DNA from: Symbiodinium natans
Lineage: Eukaryota > Sar > Dinophyceae > Suessiales > Symbiodiniaceae
Length of the DNA stretch: 64,000 nt
Direction: 5' to 3'
Assembly (NCBI GenBank): GCA_905221605.1
Contig: CAJNDS010002697.1
Span: 20,001 to 84,000 of the forward strand
Below the pieces are notes generated by a model. It was not told the DNA's origin and did no database searches. It was given only the letters and a program-made list of their open reading frames with translations. Made by a program: the position numbers and the translations under genes. Within the stretch, counting starts at the first letter, position 1, and each line of letters opens with the position of its first letter. Below, one piece after another: positions 41,304-53,500 of this stretch.

Positions 41304-42540
41304 ACTTTGGGGGGCCAGACGTGCGTTGCCAGAAATTCATGGTTGCAGGCACCCCCAATTCTGGTCCCCAAACTTGCTCCATTTCGTACTTTTGGAGACT
41401 GCATTGAGAGAACCAACACACACGACACAGAGACACACGATACAGGACAACCGACGACCGCAAGGACCGACGGACTCACAAAGAAACATGCCAAATCACC
41501 AATCGAGTTGAACTAAAGGAAAGCCAAAATGCCAAAAACCATTCAATGGACCCAAGACCGACTGAGGATCAAGACCGATTCAACTCAAATGACAAGAAAC
41601 AAACCAGGGGACCCAATCGACCAGAAGCTGAGGGACCACCACAACTCACAACAAGGGAAAAGGACAGACTGAGATCAAAGGACTGAATCCAAAGCACAAC
41701 AACTTCGAATCTGTTTGGAACAGATCCGACCAGCAACATCTAAGGAACATGGACACAAACATGAAACAGACAACAAACGCAGAGAGAGAACAAACAGGAG
41801 ATGAAAAACAAAACACGAAAAAACAACCAACAATCAACAGACAAGAACTTCAGGACCCAAGATCGGACACTTGGAAGACCAAGAAAGAGGGAGCAACCAA
41901 GATTGACCAGAAGACTGAAGAGAGAAAGATCCGAGGCAGCCTCTTCACTGTGTTTGCCTTGTTCATTGTGAATGGGTGTGTGTTGTGGTTTTTCGACGTT
42001 TTGGCAGGAGTCGTGTGTATCAGCAGCTGAATAGGACACGGCAAGACTCAGAGCAAGAAGAAAAATCAGCACCAAGACCCCGAAAAAGACACAGAACCAA
42101 CAGGACCGATCCAGCGATTCTGGAGACTCAGGGACTCTAAAAGAAATTTTGAACCAAAAGAGTCTTAAGGACCACTTTAATAACCTGACTTTTTTGAACC
42201 AAGGGCGTCTTAACACCGGGTGTTTTGCACCATTTTAAGTCCAGATCGAGCCCAAAGGTGTCTCAACACTACTTAGGCAGAAAACCCAAAACCAGGTGTC
42301 TTATGAATGGACTTTGAACCATGGAGTGTCTCGCTTGCAGAGAGATCCCAAGAAATGCAGATGCTTTTTGAGCTTGCCAGAAAGTTGCAATCGTTGGTCT
42401 GAAAAAAGGAACCTTGAAATTATTCATCAAAAAAAGTGATCCGAAAAAAAAAAAACAGTACAGACAACACCTGACAATCAACAAAAGTAAGACGATCAAA
42501 ATGTAAACCATCAAAAAAAAGCTCTGACAACAAAACACAT
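41304..42540 (+). repeat. Diverged half of array unit 3
   Basis: Compared with the matching parts of units 1, 2 and 4 this segment has many substitutions and indels, including an extra block of about 90 bp at 41945-42030 (TGTGTTTGCCTTGTTCATTG region). The next 930 bp return to near identity with the other units, so the border at about 42540 marks a change of history. Confidence 0.8.
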
Positions 42541-45090
42541 GTCAGATGCACTCCGGTGTTTTACTCGCTTCGCTCGCACTTATTCACATTGTGGAAAGAC
42601 ACTTTGCCTTTTCAAAACGGTTCGGTTTGGGCGTCGCGCGCAACATGGACGTCTCAGCAGTACAGTTGAACTCGTCTCGTCCTGCAGTTGATTTCTGTCC
42701 AAGCGGCACTGTCAGAGGCTTTCAAAAATGCTTGTTTCAAGCAATTTCAAATCGCGGACTTGGGAGGTCAAGAGGAGCTTTTCACGGAGAAGACGCGCTT
42801 CCTGACCATTGTTCAAAGCACTTCTAAACGATGGAGTGTTGGAAGATTTGCCGGATTCCTTGGCCATTGTTTCAAGCTGCTTTTTTCATCATCTTCAAAG
42901 ATGTTTGAAAGCCACTGGAACGCACCTCTTTTTGCTTTTCAGCAACCGAATCTGAGCATCGAGGTCGTGCCAGGAAAGGGGGCCTGGGGGTCCTAGTTTA
43001 GGGGGTCCATTTGGCCCGCAAAATTAACTACACCCCTCCAGCCCCCCACAGTTGCAGCCGCAACCAGCAGCAACAAGGACAACAATTCACGGGCTGCGAA
43101 CACACAGACCACCTCCACAAGAGATTCTACTTCAGCTCAACACGACAGCTGTCGTTGCAGGCGTGCTGTCTGTGGACAAAAATGGAGCAGCAATTCCCTA
43201 AAATTGGGGGGCCCGAAAACAGGGCCCAAAAAAGCTTCCAAAATTGGACCTCTTGTTGGCAGAAAGAGAGGAGGTCTTTTCATTGTTTTACATGCTTGGG
43301 TCCCAAATTATGACCCCAAAATGGGCCCAAAATTGGGACCCAAAAATGGGTTCAAAACTGCTCCTGCAACCACAGCTGCAAATTCCATGGCGCTAAAGCC
43401 ACCACAAAAGCACAAGACACACATTTGCAGGACAGAAGAATTTTTGCAGATCTCAAGTTAAAAACCCACTTTGGGGGGCCAGACGTGCGTTGCCAGAAAT
43501 TCATGGTTGCAGGCACCCCCAATTCTGGTCCCCAAACTTGCTCCATTTCGCACTTTTGGAAACTGCATTGAGAGAACCAACACACACAACACAGAGACAC
43601 ACGATACAGGACAACCGACGACCGCAAGAACCGACGGACCCACAAAGAAACATGCCAAGTCACCAACCGAGTTGAACTAAAGAAAAGCCAAAATGCCAAA
43701 AAAACCAATAATGGACCCAAGGCCAACTGAGAACCAAGACCGGTTCAACTTGAATGACAAGAAACAAACCAGGAAACCCAATTGACCAGAAGCTGAGGGA
43801 CCACCACAACTTACAACAAGGGAAAAGGACAGACTGAGCTCCAAGCACAACAACTTTGGAATCTGTTGGAACAGATCCGACCAGCAACATCTAAGGAACA
43901 TGAACACAAACAAGCAAAACACAAAAAAAACAACCACAATCAACAGACCCAGAACTCAAGACCGGACACTTGGAAGACCAAGAGGCCAACCGAGATTGAA
44001 GACTGAAGAGAGAAAGATCCAAGCGACTTAAGGCAGCCTCTTCACTCCATCAGCAGCTGAATAGAACAAGGCAAGACTTAGAGTAAGGATAAAAATCAGC
44101 ACCAACCACCGAAAAAGACACAGAACCAACAGGACCGATCCAGCGACTCTAGAGACTCAAAGACTCCAAAAACAAATTTTTGAACCAAAAGAGTCTTAAG
44201 GACCACTTTAATAACCTGACTTTGAACCAAGAAAACACCAAGGGGTGTCTTGCACCATTTCAAGTCAGATCGAGCCCAAAGATGTCTCAACACTACTTGG
44301 GCAGAAAAACAAAAAACCCAAAACCGGGTGTCTTAAGACCACTTTGATACTTTGAACCATGGAGTGCTTGGACTTGCAGAGAGATCCAAGAAATTCTGCA
44401 GATGTTTTTTGAGCTTGCCAGAAAGTTGCAATAGTTGGTCTCCAAAAGTCACCTTGAAATTATTTATCAAAAAAAGTAAGTTGAAAAAAAAACAGCACAA
44501 GCAAAACCTGACAATCAACAAAAGTAAGACAATCCAAATGTAAAACCATCAAAAACAAGCTCTGACAACAAAACACATGTCAGATGTACTCCGGTGTTTC
44601 GCTCGCTTCGCTCGCACTTATTCACATTGTGGAAAGACACTTTGCCTTTTCAAAACGGTTCGGTTTGGGCGTCGCGCGCAACATGGACGTCTCAGCAGTA
44701 CAGTTGAACTCGTCTCGTCCTGCAGTTGATTTCTGTCCAAACGGCACTGTCAGAGGCTTTCAAAAACGCTTGTTTCAAGCAATTTCAAATCGCGGACTTG
44801 GGAGGTCAAGAGGAGCTTTTCACGGAGAAGACGCGCTTCCTGACCATTGTTCAAAGCACTTCTAAACGATGGAGTGTTGGAAGATTTGCCGGATTCCTTG
44901 GTCATTGTTTCAAGCTGCTTTTTTCATCATCTTCAAAGATGTTTGAAAGCCACTGGAACGCACCTCTTTTTGCTTTTCAGCAACCGAATCTGAGCATCGA
45001 GGTCGTGCCAGGAAAGGGGGCCTGGGGGTCCTAGTTTAGGGGGTCCATTTGGCCCGCAAAATTAACTGCACCCCTCCAGCCCCCCACAGT

Positions 45091-45395
45091 AGCACCGTAG
45101 CATCCCATGTACAGACATGCAATCCCCACTTGCAGAAGACAACACTTTCTCTCGATCTTTTCGATTTTCATTCCTTGAGCTTGTCCGGTCCCAAGTCCGG
45201 ACGACGTGTCAAGTGTGACGCGTTGGGGGTGAGGGTTGCGACAGCTGCCCCACTGTCGCGGGAGCCTGTTCGCAGACTCCAATATAAGCGCTTCCGGGCG
45301 AAGCTAGGGGCCAGACACCGACTTTAAGCGAGCGACTCAGATTCTTCCTCATTGTTCCAGAGGGCAATGTTGAGGAAAGCTGTCAGCACTTTACC
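45091..45395. other. Junction between the array and the second LINE; nothing recognised
   Basis: Array homology ends at 45090. Sequence to about 45395 has no recognisable domain; short frames are of mixed composition. The 5' end of the LINE cannot be placed. Confidence 0.4.
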
Positions 45396-45594
45396 AGTAA
45401 TGGGCATTGTGTACAGGTGTCAACAAATGGGAGTAGCGGCCACCGCTGTTCCTCAACATGGAGACGGTGCGACCCCTGGGTGGACTGCCAAGCGGGCTTA
45501 TCGGAGAGCCAGGCACGGGCCGGCGCTGCTGGAGGCACTTGGTACAAAGGCAGATGGCATACTGCCCAGTCCCTAGGAGCCATCGCCACCACAC

Positions 45595-46140
45595 CGATGA
45601 CACCGACAACGCGAACCAGTCCAACGCGCTCACTCCAGAGCTTGTCCAATCGGCTACGCATTTGTTCGCACAATGTTGGCATGCTTTCAACAGATGCACA
45701 TGATGAATTGATGTCCTGGTTGCAAATAAAACAACACCAGTATGATGTGATTTGCATTCAAGAAACGGGGTGGTCTGGAGCACATATACGTGAATGGACA
45801 TGGTACGTGGTTAGCTCGGGACACTCGACAGATAGGAATAGCGGCGTTATGGTGCTCATCGCTCGCAGACTTCTCCCCTCTGATCGTATCCGCTACGCGG
45901 CCATCATCCCGGACAGAATTCTACACGTCAAACTAGAATTCTCCAATCATCATGTTGATGTTCTCAATGTATACCAGCACCCCCTGGAATACTGCGGTCA
46001 CCGCGTCCGGGGTTCTCCATCAACATGATTCAATTTGGACCAAATTGAATCATGCCATTGGACAAATGGCAATGCGAAACACCCTTCTTATTTGCAGTGA
46101 TTTTAACACGCCCTTAAGCATGTCTCCGTGACAAGACCTT
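45595..46140 (+). pseudogene. APE-type endonuclease of the second LINE
   Basis: The frame reads RLRICSHNVGMLSTDAHDEL, then QYDVICIQETGWSG (catalytic QET) and DVLNVYQHPLEY. After a stop at 46028 another frame gives LLICSDFNTPLSM, where SDFN stands for the GDFN catalytic motif. The stop and frame changes inactivate it. Confidence 0.7.
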
Positions 46141-46348
46141 TTGCATTTGCTGTTGGAGCGTTGCAAAGAATTCTTTCCGGTTGAGCAAGACGACAGACGT
46201 AAGCCATGGCAAATGACGGAGTCCAAGGCAACAGTTGCACAGATGTGGCGAGAAAGAAGAGCGGCACGCAAACAGGCCACATGGTGTCAGATGACTGACC
46301 ACATGCAGCATCTTTTTAGGGCGACGTCACCAATGTCGCTTCCAGCAG

Positions 46349-47061
46349 TTGCACTCCAAGTTCAGGAAAGATGGTCGCAGAAGGCGCAGGGACCTCTACT
46401 TGGACCAAATCCAACTTGCGGAGGAAGCTGCGACAAAAGGGGACCAGAAAGGATTGTACGCTGTGATTCGTAGACATGCCTGCAGCAGCGGGCCTGCCAA
46501 AAGATGTGACAAGTATTTTCAGACAGCCGGGGCGAGGTGCGCAGGCGCAGCCTTGGCCGGCGAAAGTAGTGCAAGGTGCATCGCAATTCGTGTTCCTTCA
46601 ATCGTATCAGCGGATCTTTGTATGGAAGGGGCACATCTGCGGCCTTGGACAAAAAACAACTCTTTGCGGCGGGCTACAGGCCAGGCGCCAGGGTAAAAGA
46701 GAGGGAATTGCACTGGAGGGGCAACACTCGCCCTGGATATGAGCCAGGCTTTCGATAGAGTGGACAGAACCAAACTCAGCAAGGCACTTTGCCGCACGGG
46801 AATGCCAGCTGAGCTGATCAATACGATCATTCAATGGCACAATACCATCCAGTATCATCTCCAGGTGGCCGACCTCAAGGAGACCGTGCATTGTGGAAGA
46901 GGATTGAGGCAGGGTTGTACGCTCTCCCCCACATTATGGGTGGCAATCACAAGCCACGTCATGTCAATGATTGGGCAACATGTGTTGGAGGAGTGGGTTC
47001 GAGACCAATTGACTCTCTTCGCAGATGATGTTCTTGGGCAATGGACGTTTCATTCGGAACG
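46349..47061 (+). pseudogene. RT fingers and palm of the second LINE, interrupted by the copia insertion
   Basis: After a poorly preserved N-terminal part in shifting frames, the segment 46730-47061 reads LALDMSQAFDRVDR (motif A), HCGRGLRQGCTLSPTLW (motif B) and LTLFADDVLGQWTFHSE (motif C, FADD). The LINE frame stops being LINE at 47061, where GAACG is followed by the copia 5' LTR. The thumb continues at 58641. Confidence 0.8.
47057..47061. repeat. Target-site duplication, left copy (GAACG)
   Basis: GAACG directly precedes the TGTGAAAG start of the 5' LTR and recurs at 58636-58640 directly after the TTTTCACA end of the 3' LTR. Five bp is the usual copia duplication length. Confidence 0.9.
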
Positions 47062-47460
47062 TGTGAAAGTTCCTGTCTAAGGACATGTTAACTTTGTTGT
47101 CCTGCATGCTGGCTCAGAGTTGTGTGTGTGTAGTTGTAGGAACTCCGTAGTTGTGCCTTGGAGGCTCGACGGGAGTGCTGCTTTAAGTGGGAAAGCCTTT
47201 TGAAGTGCTTGAGTTGCAGGGATGTGTGTCTGGAAGCTGTAGAAGTGACTGTGCACGTTTTTGCTTGCTTTAGGTGTAGTTGGGTAGGTCCCGAGAACTC
47301 CCACTGACGTTTGAGTTTGTTTTGTGGCTGTGGAGAACACGTGGCAGAGCAGAGTTTTCACCTGTGTGTAAAGAGTTTCACTGACGAAGCCTCCGGCTTA
47401 TGACTTTGGCTCAAGTCGTGAGAAAAAGAGGGTTCAGCGCGCTGCTGCTGTGTTTTCACA
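47062..47460 (+). repeat. 5' LTR of the copia element (399 bp, short form)
   Basis: It starts TGTGAAAGTTCC and ends TGTTTTCACA. Positions 47065-47460 correspond base for base in length (396 bp) to 58240-58635. Relative to the 3' LTR it lacks a 2128-bp segment. Near its 3' end (47405-47415) lies TTTGGCTCAAG, identical to the last 11 bases of the dinoflagellate spliced leader. Confidence 0.9.
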
Positions 47461-47475
47461 TGGTAGCGGAGCGTG
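47461..47475 (+). promoter_or_regulatory. Primer-binding site, initiator-tRNA-Met type
   Basis: TGGTAGCGGAGCG follows the 5' LTR immediately. TGGTA(G/T)C(A/G)GAGC is the usual complement of the 3' end of initiator tRNA-Met used by copia elements. The match is by memory of the consensus; the host tRNA is not in this window. Confidence 0.7.
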
Positions 47476-47503
47476 TGTAGCACGCTCGTAGAAACTAGAA
47501 GCC

Positions 47504-50500
47504 ATGGCTGACCCCGGGCTGTCGACCCCTGTGCCTGAAGACGAAGACGACGAAGCTTTGTTTGGCCCCGGTGGTGCCCAGGACGGGCAACAACCGCCAA
47601 CACAACCCCCTGGAGCTTCTGCTCCAGCGGGAGGACCCGCCACGGTCGTCGGACTTGACCCTCAACTCCAGCAGATGATGGTCCAGATGATGCAGAGTCA
47701 GCAAATGATGATGCAGAATCAGCAACAGACACTTCAAGTTTTGGTGGCAAAGATGGAGGCCGACGAGAGAAGAAGACGTGAGCAGGAAGCATTGTCTGCA
47801 GCTGTGAGCAACCCATTTGGGGGTGCTTCAAGTGCAGCAGCTGCTGGAAGTCCTACGGCAAAGGCTTCTTCTCCTCCACCGGCGCCATCACAGAACCTGC
47901 ATGTTGGAAGTAACCGTGCAGAGAAGTATCTGCCAGCATTGCCGCTCATCGATAATGTGTCGATGGGAAAAGGGCGTGTGAGAGAGCTGGAGGAGTACCA
48001 TCGGTGGTGCGAGGTGCTTGCTTCCTGGCTGGCGTTGATAGACGACAACTATGTCAATGAGTTGCGCCAGGCAATGACGCATGACCGTGAGATCAAGCAG
48101 TCTGACATGGCAGTTCCGGTAGCATCGCGTTCGGCAAGGTTGTTTTACTACCTGCAACAAAGTCTGCAGAAGTTCGAACGTGGGATGGAACTGGTGAGAA
48201 GCACGTCGATGCGTCAAGGACAAGCTGCTTGTGGTTATGAGGTGATGCGTCAAATGCACCAGACCTTCAGCATTGTCTCTCGCATGGAGGCCATTGCTGT
48301 GAGAGATGAAGCCCTTCGCCTAACTTCGAAGGCGAGTTCGTACAAGCGACCGCTTGACTGCGTCCGCTTCCTTGAGGACGAGCTTGGGAAGGTAGACCAG
48401 AAGCTGCATCGGTTCCCTGAACTGAGGCTTGGAGCATCTGATCGTTCAACCCTTCTTCTTCAATCTGTCAGCCCAGAGTGTAGGCATTACGTTGTCCTGC
48501 ATGGGAAGTCTGGGAGCTGGGAGGAACTGGTTGAAAGCATCCGGTTCTACGAGGAGCAAACCCGATTGTGTGATGCTGGTTCGCTGAATGCAGTTGGGGA
48601 GCGCGGCCTCTGCTGGAACTGTGGCAAATCAGGCCATATGAGTTGGCAGTGCCCCGACAAGAGCTCTGGCAAAGGGAAGAAGAGGGATGAACCGAAAGGT
48701 GGCAAGCCTTCTGGGTCCAAGAATCGAGAGAAGAGCCCTAAAGGGAAGGGCAAAGGCAAAGGGAAGACAGACAAAGGAAAGGGTGGAAAGCCCAAGGGGA
48801 AGCCCAAGAACAAAGGAAAGCCCAAGGGCCGAGCTGTGGAAGACGAGCAGTCTGACCAGGTGATGGCGATGCGGTCTCATCATCTGAGTGGCTTGGGTCC
48901 GGGGACAAGAACTAATGAGCCCAATGAAGCTGAGCCCCCTCGTCTCACCATGACGAACGGAGAGATCGAGAGACTGAACCAGTCCTCCTCTAGGAATAGC
49001 TCTTTCGCATGGCTCATTGATAGTGGGGCCACCTGCCACGTGTTGTCAGAGAGTGCGTTGGGTTTTTACGAAGTCGTCAAGGAGCATTCGGGACCTCTTC
49101 CTGTGCTCATGAGTGCTAGCGATACGCCCATGGAATGTGTCAAGTTGGTTGACATTCGGGTGAAGTTTGGGAAGTTGGGGCCCGTAGTGCTTCAACAGGT
49201 CTTGGTTTGCAAGATTGGTTTCAACGTAGTCAGTTCTTGGCAAGCATCCCTTTCGGGATGGAGTACCTGGCTCACCTCAGAGCCTGGAGCAAGCTGCTTG
49301 GTGAAGCAGACGGAACGAGGTTCCTCGATGTGGGTGCCTTTGGTTCGTGAAGCCAGGAGCTGGTGGGCGTTGGCTAAGGAGATTGGCCCTACCAAGGCAA
49401 AGCCGAAAGGAAGAAGAAGCAAAGGGGACTCACCCAAGCCGGGGTGGAGCCCGAACGACGACGCGATGGAAGTGGATAAGGTGCAGAAGAAGGCACCGCC
49501 CAACGTAGGAAGAGCATTGGAGGTGACGCCTTTTAAGTTTTTGCTGCGAGCATTTTCAGTGAAGCAACATGTGGGGGAACATGAGCTGCATGAGCATGTT
49601 TTTCAGGAGCGTTTGAGTGGATGTGAGCATGCTGCAGTTGCGAAAGTAGGAGTAGACCTGGAAACCCCACCCTCTGCATGTTGTGCTGAAGCTTTATGTT
49701 CCGCCGCAGCTGTTTTGCTTAAGTCTGCAAGCAACACGTCTTTGGAGAAGCAAACCAGTAGGGACACACGCTGTGGAGACAAGGGTTTTGAGTGCGTAGG
49801 GGTAGGGCCTGTGCCGCTCCAGCCTCAGAGTGTTTGCATTAGGAGTAGGAGTGCCTTGCGTGTAGGACGTAGGAGTGACTTGCACCCCAGCGCTTGTGTG
49901 CCTGAGTGTTTGTTGGGACAGAGTGAAGAGAGGAAGTGTGCCTTTCGGAGCTTGCGTTGGCCAGGAGTGTTTCTGAAAGCATTGCTGGTGTTGTGTGCTC
50001 TAGGAGTGTTTTGCTCAAAGCCTGGAGCCTTTGTAAGGGACCTTGGAAAGGATGGAGCTTCCGGAAGCCTCGCCTCCGCTCTGTCTTGTGAACTCCCAAA
50101 GTGGGAGTGTGGCCCAGGTGGAAGCCTTTTCGACGAGCATGATTGCTCGTCTTGCGCACCGTTTCGAGGAGGAAGGTCAGCTGTCTCTTTCGAGGCAGCT
50201 TCTCCAAAACATCGACCTTTTTACCTCGACCCCTGGCTCGGTCGAACGGCTGTTGGGGATTCCAGCCTGCCTTGGGGAGTTGGAGACACAGGAGTTGGTG
50301 ATCAATACAAGCGGCATTCCGGTGAAGCAACCTATGCTCATTGCCGAGCTGCGAGCCATTGCTGCTCCGACGGTGGACCAGTCGGTTTTGACGGACACCC
50401 TCGTCGAAGAGCACGACCGTCGTGCAGAGTATGCAAGGTATGGCTATGTTTTGACCACCATGGGGGTGGTAGTCGCCGATGTGACTGCTACCATCCGCCA

Positions 50501-53500
50501 ACCGCACCTTCCATGCGAGCAAAGGGGGTACTGGCGCAACAATCAGGTTGGCATCCAGCTCACCTTGAAGAAATTCCTTCTGTACCTGGAGGCGATTCGA
50601 GAGTTGCGGTGCCATCCTGCTCAATACCAGTTGTTCGAGGCAGGGCTAGCAAGCATTCTGCCAAACGAGCTCAAGGTCGAGCGTGTGCCGGCTGCCGACT
50701 TGAGAGCGCTTTTGGCGGACGTGCTCGTCCAGAGCAACCGCCGGGTGACTTTGGCTGCTCAACCGCCAACTATAATACCGGATGTTGCACCATCCGCGTC
50801 GGGTGGCACGGCACCGCCTCTTCACAAAAGTGCCCCAGCTCCACCTCCTTCGGGGTGGGCTTTGCTCAACCAAGCGCGTGCAAAAGCCGAGGCAATGATT
50901 CGATTGCATGCCGACATGAAGAGAGCTGCAACAGCCGAGGTGGCTCCATCATCGTCGACGGGCCCCGCTTTTCCACCAGGGCCTCCGGCTTTCTTGCCGT
51001 TCAGCCCTCCTTCCCCGCTTACGCCGTCCGTCTTTTCCTATGCTCCATCTTCGGCACCAGGCACGCCTATGGAAGCAGGCATGCCTCTAACTCCGCCTCC
51101 TCTACCTCCTCCATCTTGGGCACCAGGCACGCCTATGGAAGCAAGCCTGCCTATACCTCCGCCTCCTCTACCTCCTCCATCGACACCGCACCCAGATACA
51201 TTGAGGGAGCTTGCGGGCGAGGTTCCAATGGAGGTCGAGACGCCGATGACGCCCGTGGAGGCATTCGGTGCCCCTGGGACCCCTATGGACGTGAGTTCCG
51301 AGGTCCCAATGGAGCCAATGGTCGGTGGCATTGGAAGTCCGGGGAGCGCTTCTCCTTTGACCCCGCCGGCAGAGACGAGTATGGTGGTTCCAAACCCACC
51401 TATGGACAATTCGGATGTGGGAGATTCTGGCTCCGAGATGGATTGATATGCTTGGGTATGGGCCCTGAGGGCCTAAAAGCCGGGCATGAGTTGCTCCGAT
51501 CTTCGCTGCAATGCACAAAATTGGTAGGAGTAGGTCTGAAAGCCCTGCTGTTTGCAGTAGGAGACTGGCTGTGTGCATTAGGAGGTAGGGTAGGAGCGTT
51601 TGAGTGCTTGGTAGGTGACTGTGAGTGCAGCCTGCCTGCCGCGAATGGGTCTGCACACTGTCCCTCTGTGCCCAGGTCTTCATGGAAAGGAAGCAGTGCC
51701 TTGGCTTTAGGGTTGGTTCTGGGTTTGGTTTTCAGAGGTTGGCTGCGTAGGTGCGTGAAGCTTTTGAGTGTGCGCCGTAGGAGTAGGCTGAAGTTTGTGC
51801 GTGTAACTTTGGTAGGACGTGTGCCACGTAGGTCTTGGAGTGTTGTGCGCCGCCTGTTGTTTTTGCGTGGCGTGCTTGCTTGTGAGTTGAAAGCTGAGCC
51901 TACGGGCGAGGAAGCAAAAGGGCCAATGATGAAACGTTGGCGTGCCTTGAAGAAGTGGGCCTTGTGTGGGCTTGGGTCCCTGCGGGGGTCCGAGCAAAAG
52001 AAGGCCGTGGCACGTTCTGAGGCCCTGCGTATGCTTGCTGGTTTGCCGACCCCGGTTGTTGTGAATTCGGAGTCGGAGGAAGAGTTGATTCCTGATCCGT
52101 TGGAAGCTGAACTTGCGAAACCCAGCGGAAGTGAACCCCCTAGGCCCTCCGATGTTCGAAAGAAACCCCGTGTGGAGAATGTTCCCTCAGGTGAACCGGG
52201 TGCCCTGAGTTCCCCGGAGGTGGTGAGCGATGCTCTGGATCCTGAGGTTCCGGTCTATTTGACCTCGGAGCGGCTGAAGGCGCACCGAAATAAGGGCCAC
52301 CAACCTTATCTTAGTTGCTGTGACACATGTCAAAGCGCTAGAGGGAGAGTGCCGGCTCGTAGGAAGCACATGAAACACCACCACGGACCCGGAGAGTTGC
52401 AAGTCGACTTTGGATTTTTCGGAAAGAATGTTCGTTTCCTTCTCATGGTTCATGTGGTGTCGGGGTACATACATACCGTGGTCTTAGGACCTGAGGATGA
52501 AGTGCCCGCTGTATCGGTTTGCAAAGCCTTTACGGAAATGGGATTGAGTGGATTGGACATTGTTGTCCACGGGGACCAAGAAAATCTCCTCGAGAGTGTT
52601 TTCCGCAATGCAGCGAAACACCGGACATTCGGGGGGAGGTCAATGCACTGGGTCCCGTTCGCGATAAACAGACCTCAAGCGAAGGGCATCGTTGAACGCC
52701 ATGTTTGCCTTGTGAAAGAAGCGTTCTGGTCTGTTTGGCTGGGCTTAGAAGAGCGTGTAGGTGAAAAGTTGCCTCTAGGGAGCCATCTGTTTGTTGAGGC
52801 CATGAGGTACTCTGTGAGGATGCATAACTTGTTTCATGTGTCCAAGGAACACAGCACGCCGTTGGAGAGACTGCGTGGGTCGACAGTTCAGCCAGTGAAG
52901 AGCTGTGAGTTTGGGGTTGTGGGCTTTGGGAAGCCTCAGAAGGACTACCCAGAGCACCGCGGAAAGCGCTTGGTGAGGGCACTCTATGTAGGACCTCACG
53001 GTGCTAATGGATCCGGGATTCGGGTCTTTGTTCCAATAGGTATTGGAAAGCCCCCTCGTTTGGAAATCTTCAGCTCTTTTCGTGCCAAAGATCCAGTGGA
53101 GTTTGACAAAGCTGCTTTGCGTGACCTTCGAGGTAATAAGGAAGACCCTGAAAGACCCATCAAGTTCGATGTTCCAATCGATGGTCCGAGTCCGCCGCTT
53201 GATTCCCCAAATATCCCTGAAGGAAGTCTTGAGTTTCCTGTTGAACGCACCGAACCACCTGCTCTTGAGGGCCCTGAAGCAATGGAAGAAGAAGGAGAGT
53301 TGGATGGGTATTCTCCGGATTTTTCGGACGTGCCTGAAGAAACAGGCATGGAGGTTGAGCCTCCCGGAGGCGTAGGTCTTGAGGACCTCGACGCCCCTAT
53401 GGATCCAGGAGAAGACGATGCCATGGAAGAGGGCCTGACGTGGCTCTATGAGCATGGCCTTAGGCAACTCTTTGATGGGCCTGACTTGAGAGTAACGACA

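Larger units (their letters stand above)
37187..45090 (+). repeat. Head-to-tail array of four 2.04-2.16 kb units
   Basis: Units start at ACTTTGGGGGGCCAGACG: 37187-39230, 39231-41303, 41304-43467 and 43468-45090 (the last lacks its final 400 bp or so). Units 1, 2 and 4 are almost identical throughout. Unit 3 is clearly diverged from about 41390 to 42540 but nearly identical elsewhere. No LTRs, RT or transposase are present. The flanks are unrelated on both sides. Each unit carries an overlapping pair of short frames (see separate entries). Confidence 0.95.

Noticed and set aside
49839-50624. Minus-strand 261-codon frame opposite the copia pol
   Set aside because: Composition is that of an antisense shadow of the overlapping plus-strand frames, and no domain or start context supports it.
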